Shown here: positions 26,321 through 35,000 of the stretch, piece by piece
Layout: the number at the start of each line of letters is the position of its first letter
Numbering within the stretch: position 1 is the stretch's first letter
Made by a program: the position numbers and the translations under genes
Assembly (NCBI GenBank): GCA_963575745.1
Contig: CAUYUJ010015956.1
Coordinates: 99,836 to 134,835 of the forward strand
Source of the DNA: Prorocentrum cordatum
Lineage: Eukaryota > Sar > Dinophyceae > Prorocentrales > Prorocentraceae
Length of the DNA: 35,000 nt
Reading direction: 5' to 3'
Notes under the pieces: model-generated
Databases searched by the model: none
The model's input: only the letters and a program-made list of their open reading frames with translations
Told to the model about the DNA's origin: nothing

Positions 26321-26544
26321 GCAGGGGCCGACCGTCCCGGCATTCCTATAGTCATCCCACGAAATGTTCTTAGAACCCAAAAGTGTTCTAAGAGCAAAAA
26401 CAAGGTTCTTAGAACATACACCCGATGTGCTAGGAGAAGCCAGTCCCAGCCAGAAATGTTCTGCGAACATTTCGTGGGAACCACAAGGGTTCTTAGCACA
26501 TTGCTTGGTGGGGCGATAGGCGAGCCGGGGCGCTTCGCCACTGC
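26321..26544. mobile_element. MITE-like element, family C, copy 3
   Basis: 224 bp, closely similar to 1075-1298 (GTCCCGGCATTCCTATAGTCAT, AATGTTCTTAGAACCCA, CAGTCCCAGCCAGAAATGTT). A 7-bp direct repeat CTGCTGG lies at 26314-26320 and 26541-26547. It interrupts Ala/Gln-rich sequence that stays open on the minus strand. Read on the minus strand, GTGGCG (26538 downward) and CCCAG (ending at 26316) would allow a GT-AG excision of almost exactly the element. Confidence 0.8.
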
Positions 26545-26615
26545 TGGAGCCTGCAGCGGCAGCTGCCCGGCCAGCGGCCCACAGGGGCCGGGCCCCGCCT
26601 CGGCAGGAGGAGCGG

Positions 26616-26750
26616 AATTCCTAGGAACTCTAAGAATTCATAGGAATCCTGAGGAAATTCCTAGGAAGCCCTAGGAATTCCTGGGACTCCTTAGGACTCC
26701 TTGGGAATTCCTAGGAATCCTTCGGAGTTCCTAGGAAGCCTTAGGCACTC
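26616..26750. repeat. GGAATTCCTAGGA palindromic minisatellite
   Basis: About ten degenerate units built on GAATTCCTAGGAA, each carrying GAATTC- or CCTAGG-type palindromes. No gene is seen. Confidence 0.85.
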
Positions 26751-27109
26751 GGGGCGAGCAGCACGGCGGCAGGCTGCTGGGCCACTGCGGGCCCCCTGGG
26801 CGGCCCCCGCCGGGCCCCGGGGCCGTCGGAGAACGGCTCGGGGCGAGGAGCCGGGTCCCGCGGAGCGGGTCGAGACCTCCAGGGGGCCCTGGCGCGGAGA
26901 AGCCACCCGAATCGGATGCCTGCATCGGAGGTTTGGGGGGGAGGCTTTGACGGTGTGATGGAGACCCCCCCACCAAAAAATCGGCTTCGGCTTCACGTTC
27001 GTGTCGTGCGCGCGGGCGAAGCCGGTGTCCCGTGGTGTCTCGAGGTGTCCCGTGGTGTCCCGTGGCGCGTTCCCCGCGGTGTCCCGTGAGGTCGACTGCG
27101 AGATCGATT
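26751..27109. other. No gene seen; GTGTCCCGTGG repeat at the right
   Basis: GC-rich sequence, then between 27025 and 27090 five units of the form GTGTCCCGTGGTGTC. No recognisable protein. Confidence 0.45.
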
Positions 27110-27175
27110 GATAGAACATCGATCTATAGAGGGAGATCGATAATGATATCGATAGGTGGGTAAGTAGCTAGACCA
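27110..27175. repeat. GATCGAT-rich block
   Basis: Short run of GAGATCGAT and GATATCGATAG units, the same motif that dominates 27540-27960. Between them (27180-27530) is unassigned sequence with a (CATCAT)-rich stretch near 27365-27460. Confidence 0.75.
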
Positions 27176-27539
27176 GGCGAGAGGCAATGCCAGGATCTGC
27201 CAGCGCACTCCAGGCTTCAGCGCCCACAATGTGTGAGCATGGCTCTCGCACGCATCTCCCACGGTTCTCCGTGAGCGACCTGCGCTGCCGTTCCTAGACG
27301 GTGAGCAAGCTCTGGTTCAGAGCAAGACGCGTTGACCATATCGATCGTTGTACCGTGAAACGGGCAATCATCATCATAATCAAAACAATCGTCGTCAGCA
27401 ATCTCACAATCGTAATCAGCACGATCATCAACACCATCACCCCTTATCGCCATCACAACCATCGCACAGCAGTCAAGGCGTTTGAACATCTGGCGCGCCA
27501 CGGGGCGGCATTTCATTAGTGAGATCGGTTGAAATAGGG

Positions 27540-27960
27540 ACTGCTACGTAGACAGTGGGGTCGACAGTGAGTCGAATAATGAGACCGAGAGATCGGAGGC
27601 TGGGGGGCAATATCGATGGATGATGATATCGGTAGTGAGATCGATAGTGATAGCCTGTGGTGCCCCGTGCGTCTCCGGAGTATGATATTCGTACGTTCTT
27701 CTATATGAAAGAGGGCGCGTTCCGCTGGTTGCCCCGATGCTTCGAATGCGAGATCGATAGCGAGGTCAATGGTGGGGTCGAGTGCGATATCAGCGTGAGA
27801 TCGACAGATATCCCAAGGCACATATACAAAGTGAGATCGAAAGTGAAATCGATAGATACGCCGACAGTGAGATCGATCGTGATATCGATAGCAAGATCGA
27901 TCGTGGGATCGATAGTGAGATCGATGGATCACGAAACCGATAGCGACATCGAATGAGGTA
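27540..27960. repeat. GAGATCGATAGT degenerate tandem repeats
   Basis: Units such as GTGAGATCGATAGTGATATCG recur throughout, densest at 27770-27950. They are interrupted at 27717-27740 by TTCCGCTGGTTGCCCCGATGC, which recurs at 28050-28072 and in part at 28178-28200. Confidence 0.85.
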
Positions 27961-28410
27961 TCCCGTGGTGTCTCGCAGTGCCCGTGGTTCTGTATGTTCT
28001 GAATGCTCTTCGGACGAAAATGGCCCGCGGAATGGAACATGCCACCAGGTTCCGCTGGTTGCCCCGATGCTTAGAGGTTGATGTTGCGATCAACAAGTAC
28101 TACGGGGGAACCTATTGCTCTGTATATTCGTCGTTCGACCCAAAGAAAAGAAGGAGCGGGCAAAGAAATGCCACCTGATTCCGCCGGTTGCCCCGATGAC
28201 CCCCGACGGTCATCGAGGGCGCCGTCCGCACGCCATCGGTGGTGCTCCGCGGTGCACAACTGGATTCCGCCGTATCCGATCCGACCCCAACCGCACACAC
28301 TGGAAGCTGAACTCCCCCCCAACGAATCTCTCTTTTTCACCCGAGAGGTGGTCGTATAGGTGTATGTCTTTATATGAATGTAAGTATGTACACCAAGCTT
28401 GGGCGCCCGA

Positions 28411-28626
28411 CTCATCCGGGGTAACTCGGGTCCGGGGTAACTCGGGTTTGGATTCCCGAAAAAGGAACCCGAGTTAGCCCTGACCCGAGTTACCCCTGAT
28501 GATGTGGGGCTCTGGACGCACGAATTATCCAGGGTAACTCGGGTCCGGGGTAAGTCGGGTTCGGATTCCCGAAAAACGAAAACGAGTTAGCCCTGACCGT
28601 GGTTACCCCTGATGATTCGGGGCTCT
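28411..28626. repeat. 115-bp tandem duplication with hairpin arms
   Basis: Two units (about 28411-28515 and 28526-28626) share (C/A)GGGTAACTCGGGTCCGGGG, GATTCCCGAAAAA and GAGTTAGCCCTGACC, then GTTACCCCTGATGAT. In each unit GGGGTAACTCGGG is mirrored by CCCGAGTTACCCC or a close form, so each can fold. The rest of 28627-29000 shows no gene. Confidence 0.88.
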
Positions 28627-29007
28627 GACAAGCCGTCTGGTCGGCCACTGGGCTCTGTGTATAGACGGCCCAGCCTACCAGTCCATGAGATGCCTGAGAG
28701 TGAGGGGCAACGGTAGGGGGTGGGATTAGCACAGGGAGGGAAACATTGACCTGGAATCGGCAAAACATCGCCGATAGATCGGCGATAGGCCCCCGATAGC
28801 CAGTCCCCGCTTTCCTGGGCGGGGTAGGGCTAGCGGCCCCGATCGGCGATCAATGGGCGGTTGGATCGAGGCACCCTCCGTCTCGGGGGTCGATGCGTTC
28901 CCCCCTATACCCCCCTATCGATACCCCCTGAGAGAGAGAGTCTATCAGCATCGAACTTGTTGTTCGCCGAACTCCTCCGCTCCTGGGGCGACGAGACGAC
29001 GTGGTGT

Positions 29008-29745
29008 CTATTCCAAGCCCCTGCGACCGCCCACTGCGCGGCGTCCCCCCTGCCCAGCGGCGCCCACTGCGGCATCGGCTGGCCGACCATCGAGGAACAG
29101 AGCAGTGACATACACAAAACTGAACCTTCGGAGGTCCGCGCGGAGGTCTCGGATCGGCGCCGGACCCCCCCCTCGCCTGGCACGTGGAGGCGCGCGCCAG
29201 GGGCGGCGGGGCCGGCGCCGCCAGGGGGGCCCGGCGCCGAGCCGAGACCTCCGCGCGGACCTCCGAGAGCTCGTCTTCTGGCCTGCTGCCGCGCTCCTCG
29301 AGCTCAGGAGCCCGCACGGGGCGGGCCCCGCCGCCTGCGCCGGCCGCGGAGCCGGCCCGTCCACGGGGCCCCAGGGCGCGGGCGCGGCCTCCTGCAGGCG
29401 GAGGGTCTGCCGGCCGCGGGCGCCGCCGGGCACCGGCTCGTCGGGCATGGCGCGGAGCTCCTCGCGGTTGTGCGCGTAGCGGCAGGCGCTGTCGCCGCAG
29501 GCCCCCGTGTTGATCAGCGTCTTGCAGAGCTTCGTGCAGGAGAGGTCGGGGGCGGCCTGGAGCTGCTGCCGCTCGTGCGCGAAGCGGCACCCGTCGCCCT
29601 GGGTGCACACGCCCATGATGTGGAACTTGCACATCTTGGTCTTCTTGAACACGGCGATCCGCTCCGTGCGGCACCCGGCGTCCAACGCCTGGCCGCCGCT
29701 GCCCGCGGATCCGGCCCCTCGGCGGCCCGTGCTGCTGCGGGTCAT
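29008..29745 (-). CDS. Double CCCH zinc-finger protein (exon, 3' part uncertain)
   Basis: ATG at 29745; 245 residues if read straight to the stop at 29008. Two CCCH fingers: Cys39-x7-Cys47-x5-Cys53-x3-His57, then a linker (ERQQLQAAPDLSCTK), then Cys74-x8-Cys83-x4-Cys88-x3-His92, followed by NREELR. CCCH fingers usually bind single-stranded RNA, so a role in mRNA processing or stability is likely. Pairs with this spacing and RFAH/RYAH endings are, from memory, common in dinoflagellate proteins. After about residue 160 the frame enters the inverted repeat at 29128-29266 and becomes Arg/Pro-rich. The true exon probably ends before or at that repeat, so the C-terminus is unreliable. The first about 35 residues are low complexity. 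Confidence 0.72.
   Translation of the reverse strand: MTRSSTGRRGAGSAGSGGQALDAGCRTERIAVFKKTKMCKFHIMGVCTQGDGCRFAHERQQLQAAPDLSCTKLCKTLINTGACGDSACRYAHNREELRAMPDEPVPGGARGRQTLRLQEAAPAPWGPVDGPAPRPAQAAGPAPCGLLSSRSAAAGQKTSSRRSARRSRLGAGPPWRRRPRRPWRAPPRARRGGGPAPIRDLRADLRRFSFVYVTALFLDGRPADAAVGAAGQGGRRAVGGRRGLE
29128..29266. repeat. Inverted-repeat element, family E, copy 2
   Basis: Arms 29128-29163 and 29231-29266 are 36 bp long and 35/36 identical when inverted (TCGGAGGTCCGCGCGGAGGT...). The loop of 67 bases is GC-rich. Arm order and sequence resemble 25884-26024. It lies inside the reading frame of the CCCH protein. Confidence 0.88.
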
Positions 29746-29887
29746 GTCGGGGAAGTCCGGGCGCGCGCAAAAACGCACGGCCGGGCGGATCGCGAGGCGG
29801 GGGGGCGCTTTTGGGCCGAAGTGGCCTGAGCCAAAGCGAAAAAGGCTTCAGCCAAAAAGGCGGCGGAGGAGAGAGAGAAAGGGCAGT

Positions 29888-30065
29888 GACGGTGATGGTG
29901 ATGGTGATGATGATGATGGTGGTGATGGTGGTGATGCTGATGATGATGATGATGCTGATGATGATGATGATGATGATGATGGTGGTGATGGCGGTGATGC
30001 TGATTATGATAATGATGATGATGCTGATGATGATGATCATGCTAGTGATAATGATGCTGCTGCTA

Positions 30066-30096
<31 letters not shown>

Positions 30097-30123
30097 CGAT
30101 GATGATGCTGATGATGATGACGT

Positions 30124-30180
<57 letters not shown>

Positions 30181-30238
30181 CTATGCTGCTGATGACCATG
30201 ATGATGGTCATGATGATAACGCTTGTGGTGATGAGGAG
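29888..30238 (+). repeat. (ATG)n microsatellite, about 350 bp
   Basis: GATGATG tract with GGT, GCT and GAC variants. It gives poly-Asp or poly-Met frames on the plus strand and poly-Ile or poly-His on the minus strand, none of which I regard as genes. Confidence 0.96.
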
Positions 30239-30246
30239 GCTTAAGC

Positions 30247-30281
30247 AGGAGGAGGAGGAGGAGGAGGAGGAGGAGGAGGAG
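30247..30281 (+). repeat. (GAG)n microsatellite
   Basis: About 11 GAG units immediately after the ATG tract. Confidence 0.95.
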
Positions 30282-30431
30282 GGCGATCACGAGGTAGAGG
30301 AGAAGGCTGCGCAGCACGCGCATCAATCAGCCCCTGGAGCGTTGCAAGATACTCCCGACGCTCCTGCCCACGATTTGAAGACAATCGTGGAGGCCTCACG
30401 CGGCAACTCCGTGGGATCCACGACGGATGCA

Positions 30432-30709
30432 CGTCGGAGTGGCGCGTCGGATGTGCGCAGGACCTACGTCGGAACATCGCCCCGCGGACGTCATCCCCTG
30501 TACCTCGACATCACTCGGACGTCCATTCCCTGTGTTCTTTTCTGTTTCGTGCGTGGTTTTTTCGCCAAATGATCAAGGATGCTCCTCGATGGTCCTCGCC
30601 GAAGGAAAAATGCACACGTCCGAGCGATGCCAGGTGTACGTCGGAGTGGCGTCGGATTTGCGTAGGACTTACGTCGGCACGTCGCCCCGCGGACGCCATC
30701 CCCCTGTAC
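30432..30709. mobile_element. Family D element (copy 2) between 76-bp direct repeats
   Basis: The core 30509-30634 matches 1728-1855 and has inverted ends (CATCACTCGGACGT and ACGTCCGAGCGATG). It is bracketed by direct repeats at about 30432-30507 and 30636-30709 (CGTCGGAGTGGCG...CGCCCCGCGGACG(T/C)CATCCCC). The whole could be a tandemly duplicated larger element; the copy at 1728 lacks these outer repeats. Confidence 0.65.
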
Positions 30710-30806
30710 CTCTGACGGGGTGGACGTGTGGACCAGATCCTACGACTATGGCGCCACGCGAAGCCTCCTGGATCTCCCTCATAACATCGCCTGGTGATTC
30801 CGTCGT

Positions 30807-30814
30807 CGTCTTCG

Positions 30815-30856
<42 letters not shown>

Positions 30857-30882
30857 GCGTCGTCGTCGTCGTCGTCGTCGTC
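30807..30882 (+). repeat. (GTC)n microsatellite
   Basis: Two GTC runs separated by GTTGTCGTCAGC. No gene is seen between 30710 and 31150. Confidence 0.93.
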
Positions 30883-31159
30883 GGCTCCCTCCCTATCCTA
30901 GAGGTCCTTTATCTCGCGTCGGCTCTCCTGCTGTGCTGCCCGCGCCATGTCCACCTTACCAGCTCGGCGCTCCCCGTGGAACTGCCCGTGCCTTCTCGGC
31001 CGCGCAGAGCGGCGGGAAAAATGCCAGGAAGAGGAGGTGGCAGGACAGGACGGGAAAAGGCCGCGCCTAGACAGAGCATCGGTAGATGACTCCGCGGCTC
31101 TCATTGTACATGCAAGGTGGCGGAAGAAAGTAGGCCGAGCAACAGTTGTCTAGTGGTAT

Positions 31160-31162
31160 CAG

Positions 31163-31194
<32 letters not shown>

Positions 31195-31225
31195 TCTCTC
31201 TCTTCTTTCTCTCTCTCTCTCTCAC
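31160..31225 (+). repeat. (CT)n microsatellite
   Basis: CTCTCT run with a few A and TT interruptions. Confidence 0.95.
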
Positions 31226-31317
31226 TTCCCAACTTCTCCTCTTCGACGCAGACACCAGCACCCACAGTGCTCCAAAGACTGAGGCCCTGGGACACCTGAC
31301 GCAACGTAGCAAATGCC

Positions 31318-31412
31318 TCCTGCTCCTCCTGCTCCACCTGCTCCTCCTGCTCTTCCTCCTCTTCCTCCTCCTCCTCCTCCTCCTCCTCCTCCTCCTCCTC
31401 CTCCTCCTCCTC
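31318..31412 (+). repeat. (TCC)n microsatellite
   Basis: CTGCTCCTC units grading into a pure TCC run (31360-31412). Confidence 0.93.
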
Positions 31413-31578
31413 TCGTTGGCAAGCTGTAGGGCCGCGGGGACCCGAAGCGTCCAGCAGCTCGCGGGGACGCAGGCACGCGACAGACAGGAGCCTCGCGGCG
31501 AAGGATGGGAGGCAGCAAGAAAGGAGGTCGAGGGAATGCGCAGACTGAACGCGGGCTGAACAAGGGCGCGCGGCCCTC

Positions 31579-31637
31579 CTCCTCCTCCTCCTCCTCCTCC
31601 TCCTCTTCCTCCTCCTCCTCCTCCTCCTCCTCCTCCG
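31579..31637 (+). repeat. (TCC)n microsatellite
   Basis: Nearly pure TCC run with one CTT interruption, ending at a GC-rich palindromic segment. Confidence 0.93.
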
Positions 31638-31681
31638 CGGGCGGGGAGGCGCCGCGGGCTCCTCCTGCGCCCGCGGCGCCT

Positions 31682-31743
31682 CCCCATGTCTGGGACGGCG
31701 CCGCGGGCGCAGGGCAGCCCGCGGCGCCGTCCCAGACATGGGG
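31682..31743. repeat. Perfect 27-bp inverted repeat with 8-base loop
   Basis: Arms 31682-31708 (CCCCATGTCTGGGACGGCGC...) and 31717-31743 are perfect inverses, with loop GCAGGGCA. The GCGGCGCC motifs just to the left (31645-31681) add partial homology. It could be a recent foldback or a very stable hairpin. Confidence 0.93.
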
Positions 31744-32039
31744 CTCGGGCCCATGTTGCACGTGCCCGGCGCGCGTGCCCACTCGCCGGGGGGGGGGGGG
31801 GCGCCGCGAGCCTCGTTCCCGCGAAGCGGCTTAATTGGCTCCCTGAAAGCCGCGGGTGCCTCCTCGCCAACTGGCGGGGCGCAAGCGCACCAACTCTCAT
31901 GCGCGTGCCTTACCCTCCTCCTTCTCCTCCTGCTGCTGCTGCTCCTCCTCCTCGTCCTCCTCCTGCTGGACTGGAGCTAAGGGCTTCCCCTCCCGGGCTA
32001 TCTTCACACCGAGGAGCTCAGCTTTCGCGGACTGCCTGA

Positions 32040-32140
32040 CCTGGCCTGACCCCCTCCTCCTCCTCCTACCCCTCCTCCTCCTCCAACTGCCCCTCCTCTC
32101 CCTCTCTCTCTCTCTCTCTCTTTCTTTCTTTGTCTCCATC
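32040..32140 (+). repeat. CTCC and (CT)n low-complexity block
   Basis: TCC-rich then CTCTCT runs, continuing loosely to 32230 as TCTCC/CCTCCCC. Confidence 0.88.
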
Positions 32141-32289
32141 TCTCTCCCTCGCTATCTCTCCTTCTCTCTCTGTCACCTGGGCTGTTCAGTTTCCCTCCCC
32201 TCCCCTCCTCTCCCCTCCCCTCGCCTCGCAAGCGCAGGAGGAAAGGGAGGAGGGGGATGACAAGGGAAGGCGACGGAGAAGTACGCCGA

Positions 32290-32466
32290 CGGAAGATGAA
32301 GGGGGATGAGGAGGAGCAGGGGGAAGGAGGACGAAAGAGGAGGAGGAGGAGGACGAGGAGGAGCAGGAGGAGGAGGAGGAGGAGGAGGAGGAGGACGAGG
32401 AGGAGGACGATGAGGAAGAGGAGGAGGAGGAGAGGAGGAGGAGGAGGAGGAGGAGGAGGAGGAGGA
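32290..32466 (+). repeat. (GAG)n microsatellite, opposite polarity to the preceding TCC block
   Basis: GAG/GAC run that mirrors the CT-rich block at 32040-32230. Frames through it are poly-Arg/Glu/Gly. Confidence 0.92.
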
Positions 32467-32860
32467 CGATGAGGTCGAGAAGCCCTCTTGCCACTCTGTG
32501 CTCGCACGGGGGGGGGATAGCCTTCGACCTCGAAGTGTACTGGTCCAGCATCGAGTGGGTCAGGGCCCGCGTCACCCGCTCGTCCAGCCTCGGAAGGGAC
32601 ACGGGGGAGGAGGAGCAGGAGCAGGCGCACGAGGTCCTGCTCAGCATGTGGCCCTCCGTCCTCCCCTGCCCCCTGGGGCTGCTGGGGGGACACACTTCCC
32701 CCGCCCCTCGGAGGGTCCCTCTCCCCGTCGTGGCCATCCTTCTACTGTACAGCCTCTAATATGATTCCCCCCCCTAGGGGCACCCGCCCATGGGGGGGGC
32801 AGCATCCCATCCGGATCCTCATGTCTACGTGCAGGGTCAGCGTCATACGTACGATGGGAC
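32467..32860. other. No gene supported
   Basis: Mixed GC-rich sequence between two GAG blocks. Plus-strand frames (for example from 32498) lack any recognisable domain. Confidence 0.4.
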
Positions 32861-32873
32861 TGGGATGGAGGGG

Positions 32874-33148
32874 GAGAAGGAGGAGGAGGAGGAGGAGACG
32901 GATGAGGAGATGAGGCATGAGCTTCTATGAGCTGGAAAGCAGGAGAAGGAGGAACAGGAGGATGAGGAGGCGACGGAGGAGGAGGAGGAGGAGGAGGAGG
33001 AGGAGGAGGAGAGGAGGAGGAGGAGGAGGAGGAGGAGGAGAGGGGAGGGGGCAGGAGGGGGAGAGGAGGAGGAGGAGGGAGGAGGAGGAGGAGAAGGAGG
33101 AGGAGAGGAGGAGGAGAAGGAGGAGGAGGAGGAGGAGGAGGAGGTCTA
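32874..33148 (+). repeat. (GAG)n microsatellite, about 275 bp
   Basis: The longest GAG-type tract in the window, with frequent GAGGAG/AGGGGG variants. The (GAC/GGC)-rich stretch to 33230 follows. Confidence 0.93.
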
Positions 33149-33351
33149 GGTTGGCCTCGCGCGCTCTGCGGCCACGGACACGACGGCGACGACGGACGGC
33201 GACGGCGAGGACGACAGACACACAAACGCAGCGGCGTCAGACGACGTCGGCGGTGGCAGCAGCAGGAATTTGGGGCATGAGGGGGACGGGAAAAAGAAGG
33301 AGGCGGACGAGGAGAAGGAGGCGGGCACGCGCGCGCGTGAGTGAGTGAGCG

Positions 33352-33378
33352 TGTGTATATATATATATATATATATGT
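33352..33378 (+). repeat. (TA)n microsatellite
   Basis: GTGTATATATATAT run followed by TGTTTGTTTG. Confidence 0.95.
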
Positions 33379-33477
33379 TTGTTTGTGTGCATGTTCACCT
33401 TGAGATCGAAGTCTGCATGGCTCATCTGCGATGTACGATTCATTGGTGCAACGCTGCGGAGAAGGGGCAGCAGAAAC

Positions 33478-33562
33478 GTGTGTGTGCGCGCGTGTGTGCA
33501 CGTGCGTGCGTGCGTGCGTGCGTGCGCGCGTGCGCGCGTGCGTGCGTACGCGCCTGTGCGCG
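33478..33562 (+). repeat. (GTGC)n / (GT)n microsatellite
   Basis: GTGTGCGCG, then GTGCGTGC tetramers. Further GA and GT runs are at 33698-33750. This alternating purine-pyrimidine sequence is of the kind that can adopt Z-DNA. Confidence 0.93.
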
Positions 33563-33829
33563 TGATGCGCCTGCGTGCGACTTACCGGCGCCCTGGCTTC
33601 CGTGCCGTTACACAAGGGACATGTCCCTTTACTACCGTGCGCCCGTGATTTGGATTCGGCCGCGCGTCGGAGGGGAGGGAGCTGATTACGTGTGTGTGTG
33701 TGGGCGAGAGAGAGAGAGAGAGAGAATGTGTGTGTGTGTGTGTTTGTGTGGGTGCGGGTGCGCACGGGTTTGTGTGTGGATATATACATGTGTGAGGGCG
33801 GGCGGAGGACGAGAAGGGACGAAGGCGAA

Positions 33830-35000
33830 GGATGGGGACTGGAGAAGACGTGAGGGGGAGAGGGCGGCTGGGGTGGAGGAGAAAGAAGATAAGGGAGTAC
33901 AATGGCGATCATGATGAGCAGGAAGAGAAGGATGACGAAGACGAGAGGTTGGGAGATGAGGGGATCGGATTGGAGAAAGGAAGGCTGGTATACGAGGAGG
34001 AGGAGGAGGCGGAGGAGGAGGAGGAGCAGGACGCGACGCTCGGTTGGGCCTGCCAAAAACGCCTGAGGAAACCAAACGGAACTGATACGGCTACTCCCCG
34101 GACTTCTTCGGGGTGCAGGTGGACCACAATTTCGAAGCGAATTCAGCCGTCGCGACGAGGGCCCAAAATAAAACCACAACATTCAAAACTAGTCAATGGC
34201 AACGGTATCCGTACAGTCAACCCGTATAATGAGGACGCACGATGAGGATGCAAGGGCCTTGGAGGGCCATGTCGACACTTTGCGAGCGGGGCGCGGCCAG
34301 CGAAAGTCGCCAGGGATGGGCCGAAGGAGAAGGATGCAAGGGTAGCCTTGGAAAGTTGCTCGTCCTTCGTGTGCGGGTTGACTGCGTCTCTCCCTCTGAG
34401 CGTAACTCCGCCGGGGCCTCCTGTGTGCACGCGTGGCTTGCGTCCAGGGACGGGAGGTTTCTTCGGCAACGCTCGGCCCCCGATCTCCGACGATGCGACT
34501 ACCATTTCCGTGCGGGCGTGCTTTTCCTCGATCCCAGCGTCTTCGGGGGTCCGTGGGGCCCCGGTGCTATGACATACTGATCTGGGAAGGGAAGCTACCC
34601 CCCCCAGGGATCGACTGGTGGCGAGACCCTGGCCCTGCCGTCCTCACGCTGTGTGAGAAAAACCAACATGAAAGCGGGAGGTTTCTGCTCCTGGGGGCAA
34701 CTTCGTCCTCACACGTGGTGGGCAATCTATTGTCGGCCCCCCATCGGCGGGCCCCGGGACCGTCGAGGAACGACTCCAGATGAGAACCCACCCCGGGGGG
34801 ATGGGTCGAGGTGTTCCAGGTCCACGTTGAGAAAAAGACAAGGCGAGATCCTGGGAGGTCTGCGTGGGGCGTCGCCTCGCCGCACCTCTCGGGGGAGCAT
34901 CGAGTGTTGCGACGGTGTCACGCCCGCTCCATCCTCCTCGGGCGCGCAGGGGGCGCCTCTCGGATGCCTGGGACTCTCTCGAAGGCGCAGGGCGCCCGAG
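33830..35000. other. No gene supported; diverged copies of left-end sequence
   Basis: GAG-rich to about 34035. Then 34225-34375 resembles 3480-3610 (GAGGACGCA, GGCCAGCGAAA, GGGATGGGCCGAAGG, GGGTAGCCTTGGA) and 34479-34550 resembles 2805-2865 (ATCTCCGACGA, CTTTTCCTCGAT). These are loose, by-eye matches. I see nothing else from 34560 to the end. Confidence 0.4.

Noticed and set aside
29811-30572. Long acidic or poly-Met frames over the ATG tract
   Set aside because: They are translations of a trinucleotide microsatellite, open in several frames and strands.
32641-34182. 513-residue minus-strand Ser/Pro/His-rich frame
   Set aside because: It is composed almost wholly of GAG, GT and AT microsatellite translations.
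1-35000. tRNA, rRNA or other structured RNA genes
   Set aside because: No cloverleaf with the usual invariant bases and no recognisable rRNA stretch was found by eye. The many hairpins belong to inverted-repeat elements.

Overview
The window looks like nuclear DNA of a eukaryotic alga, most probably a dinoflagellate. Reasons: GC-rich, very gene-poor sequence; a tyrosine-recombinase retrotransposon; a two-finger CCCH protein of a kind that is, from memory, abundant in dinoflagellates; many microsatellites; and several families of small inverted-repeat elements. I see no bacterial operons, no rRNA or tRNA genes and no CRISPR. The species assignment is inference.

The centre (12498-19392, read on the minus strand) is one near-intact 6.9 kb retrotransposon. 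Its ends form the split direct repeats of PAT/Ngaro-type elements, in coding order A1 - ORFs - B1 - A2 - B2. A1 (99 bp) matches A2 with one mismatch and B1 (247 bp) matches B2 with three. The same 8 bp, GAGAATAG on the coding strand, sits at the left end, at the B1/A2 junction and at the right end. Between the repeats lie, in order: a small Cys-rich one-helix membrane ORF that starts inside A1; a gag-like ORF with a lysine-rich tail; a pol ORF that starts on the gag stop (ATGA overlap) and carries reverse transcriptase (YVDN box), RNase H and a C5-methyltransferase-like domain; a -1 frame continuation of that last domain; and a tyrosine recombinase with a full R...HxxR...W...Y set that stops inside B1.

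Left of it (1-12497) I find no convincing host gene. The region is a mosaic of small palindromic elements. Family A (TCGGGCCTGTCCCC ends) has 8-bp target duplications. Family C has 56-bp imperfect terminal repeats. Families D, E, G, H and I and a CTTCTGAGAAG family are also present. Between them are GAG/TCC and CAG tracts and short palindromes.

Right of it (19393-35000) are further copies of these families, two stacked G-rich hairpins, a 44-bp minisatellite, an AAGCTA array, GATCGATA-type and ATG repeats, and one probable host coding segment: a double CCCH zinc-finger protein on the minus strand (start 29745) whose reading frame runs into a 36-bp-arm inverted repeat. The last 4.7 kb is almost all microsatellite.

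In the retrotransposon the parts fit one life cycle. Gag packages the RNA, RT/RNase H copies it, and the recombinase would insert a circular cDNA at the 8-bp core. The methyltransferase-like domain could modify the element or its target, but its activity is unproven.
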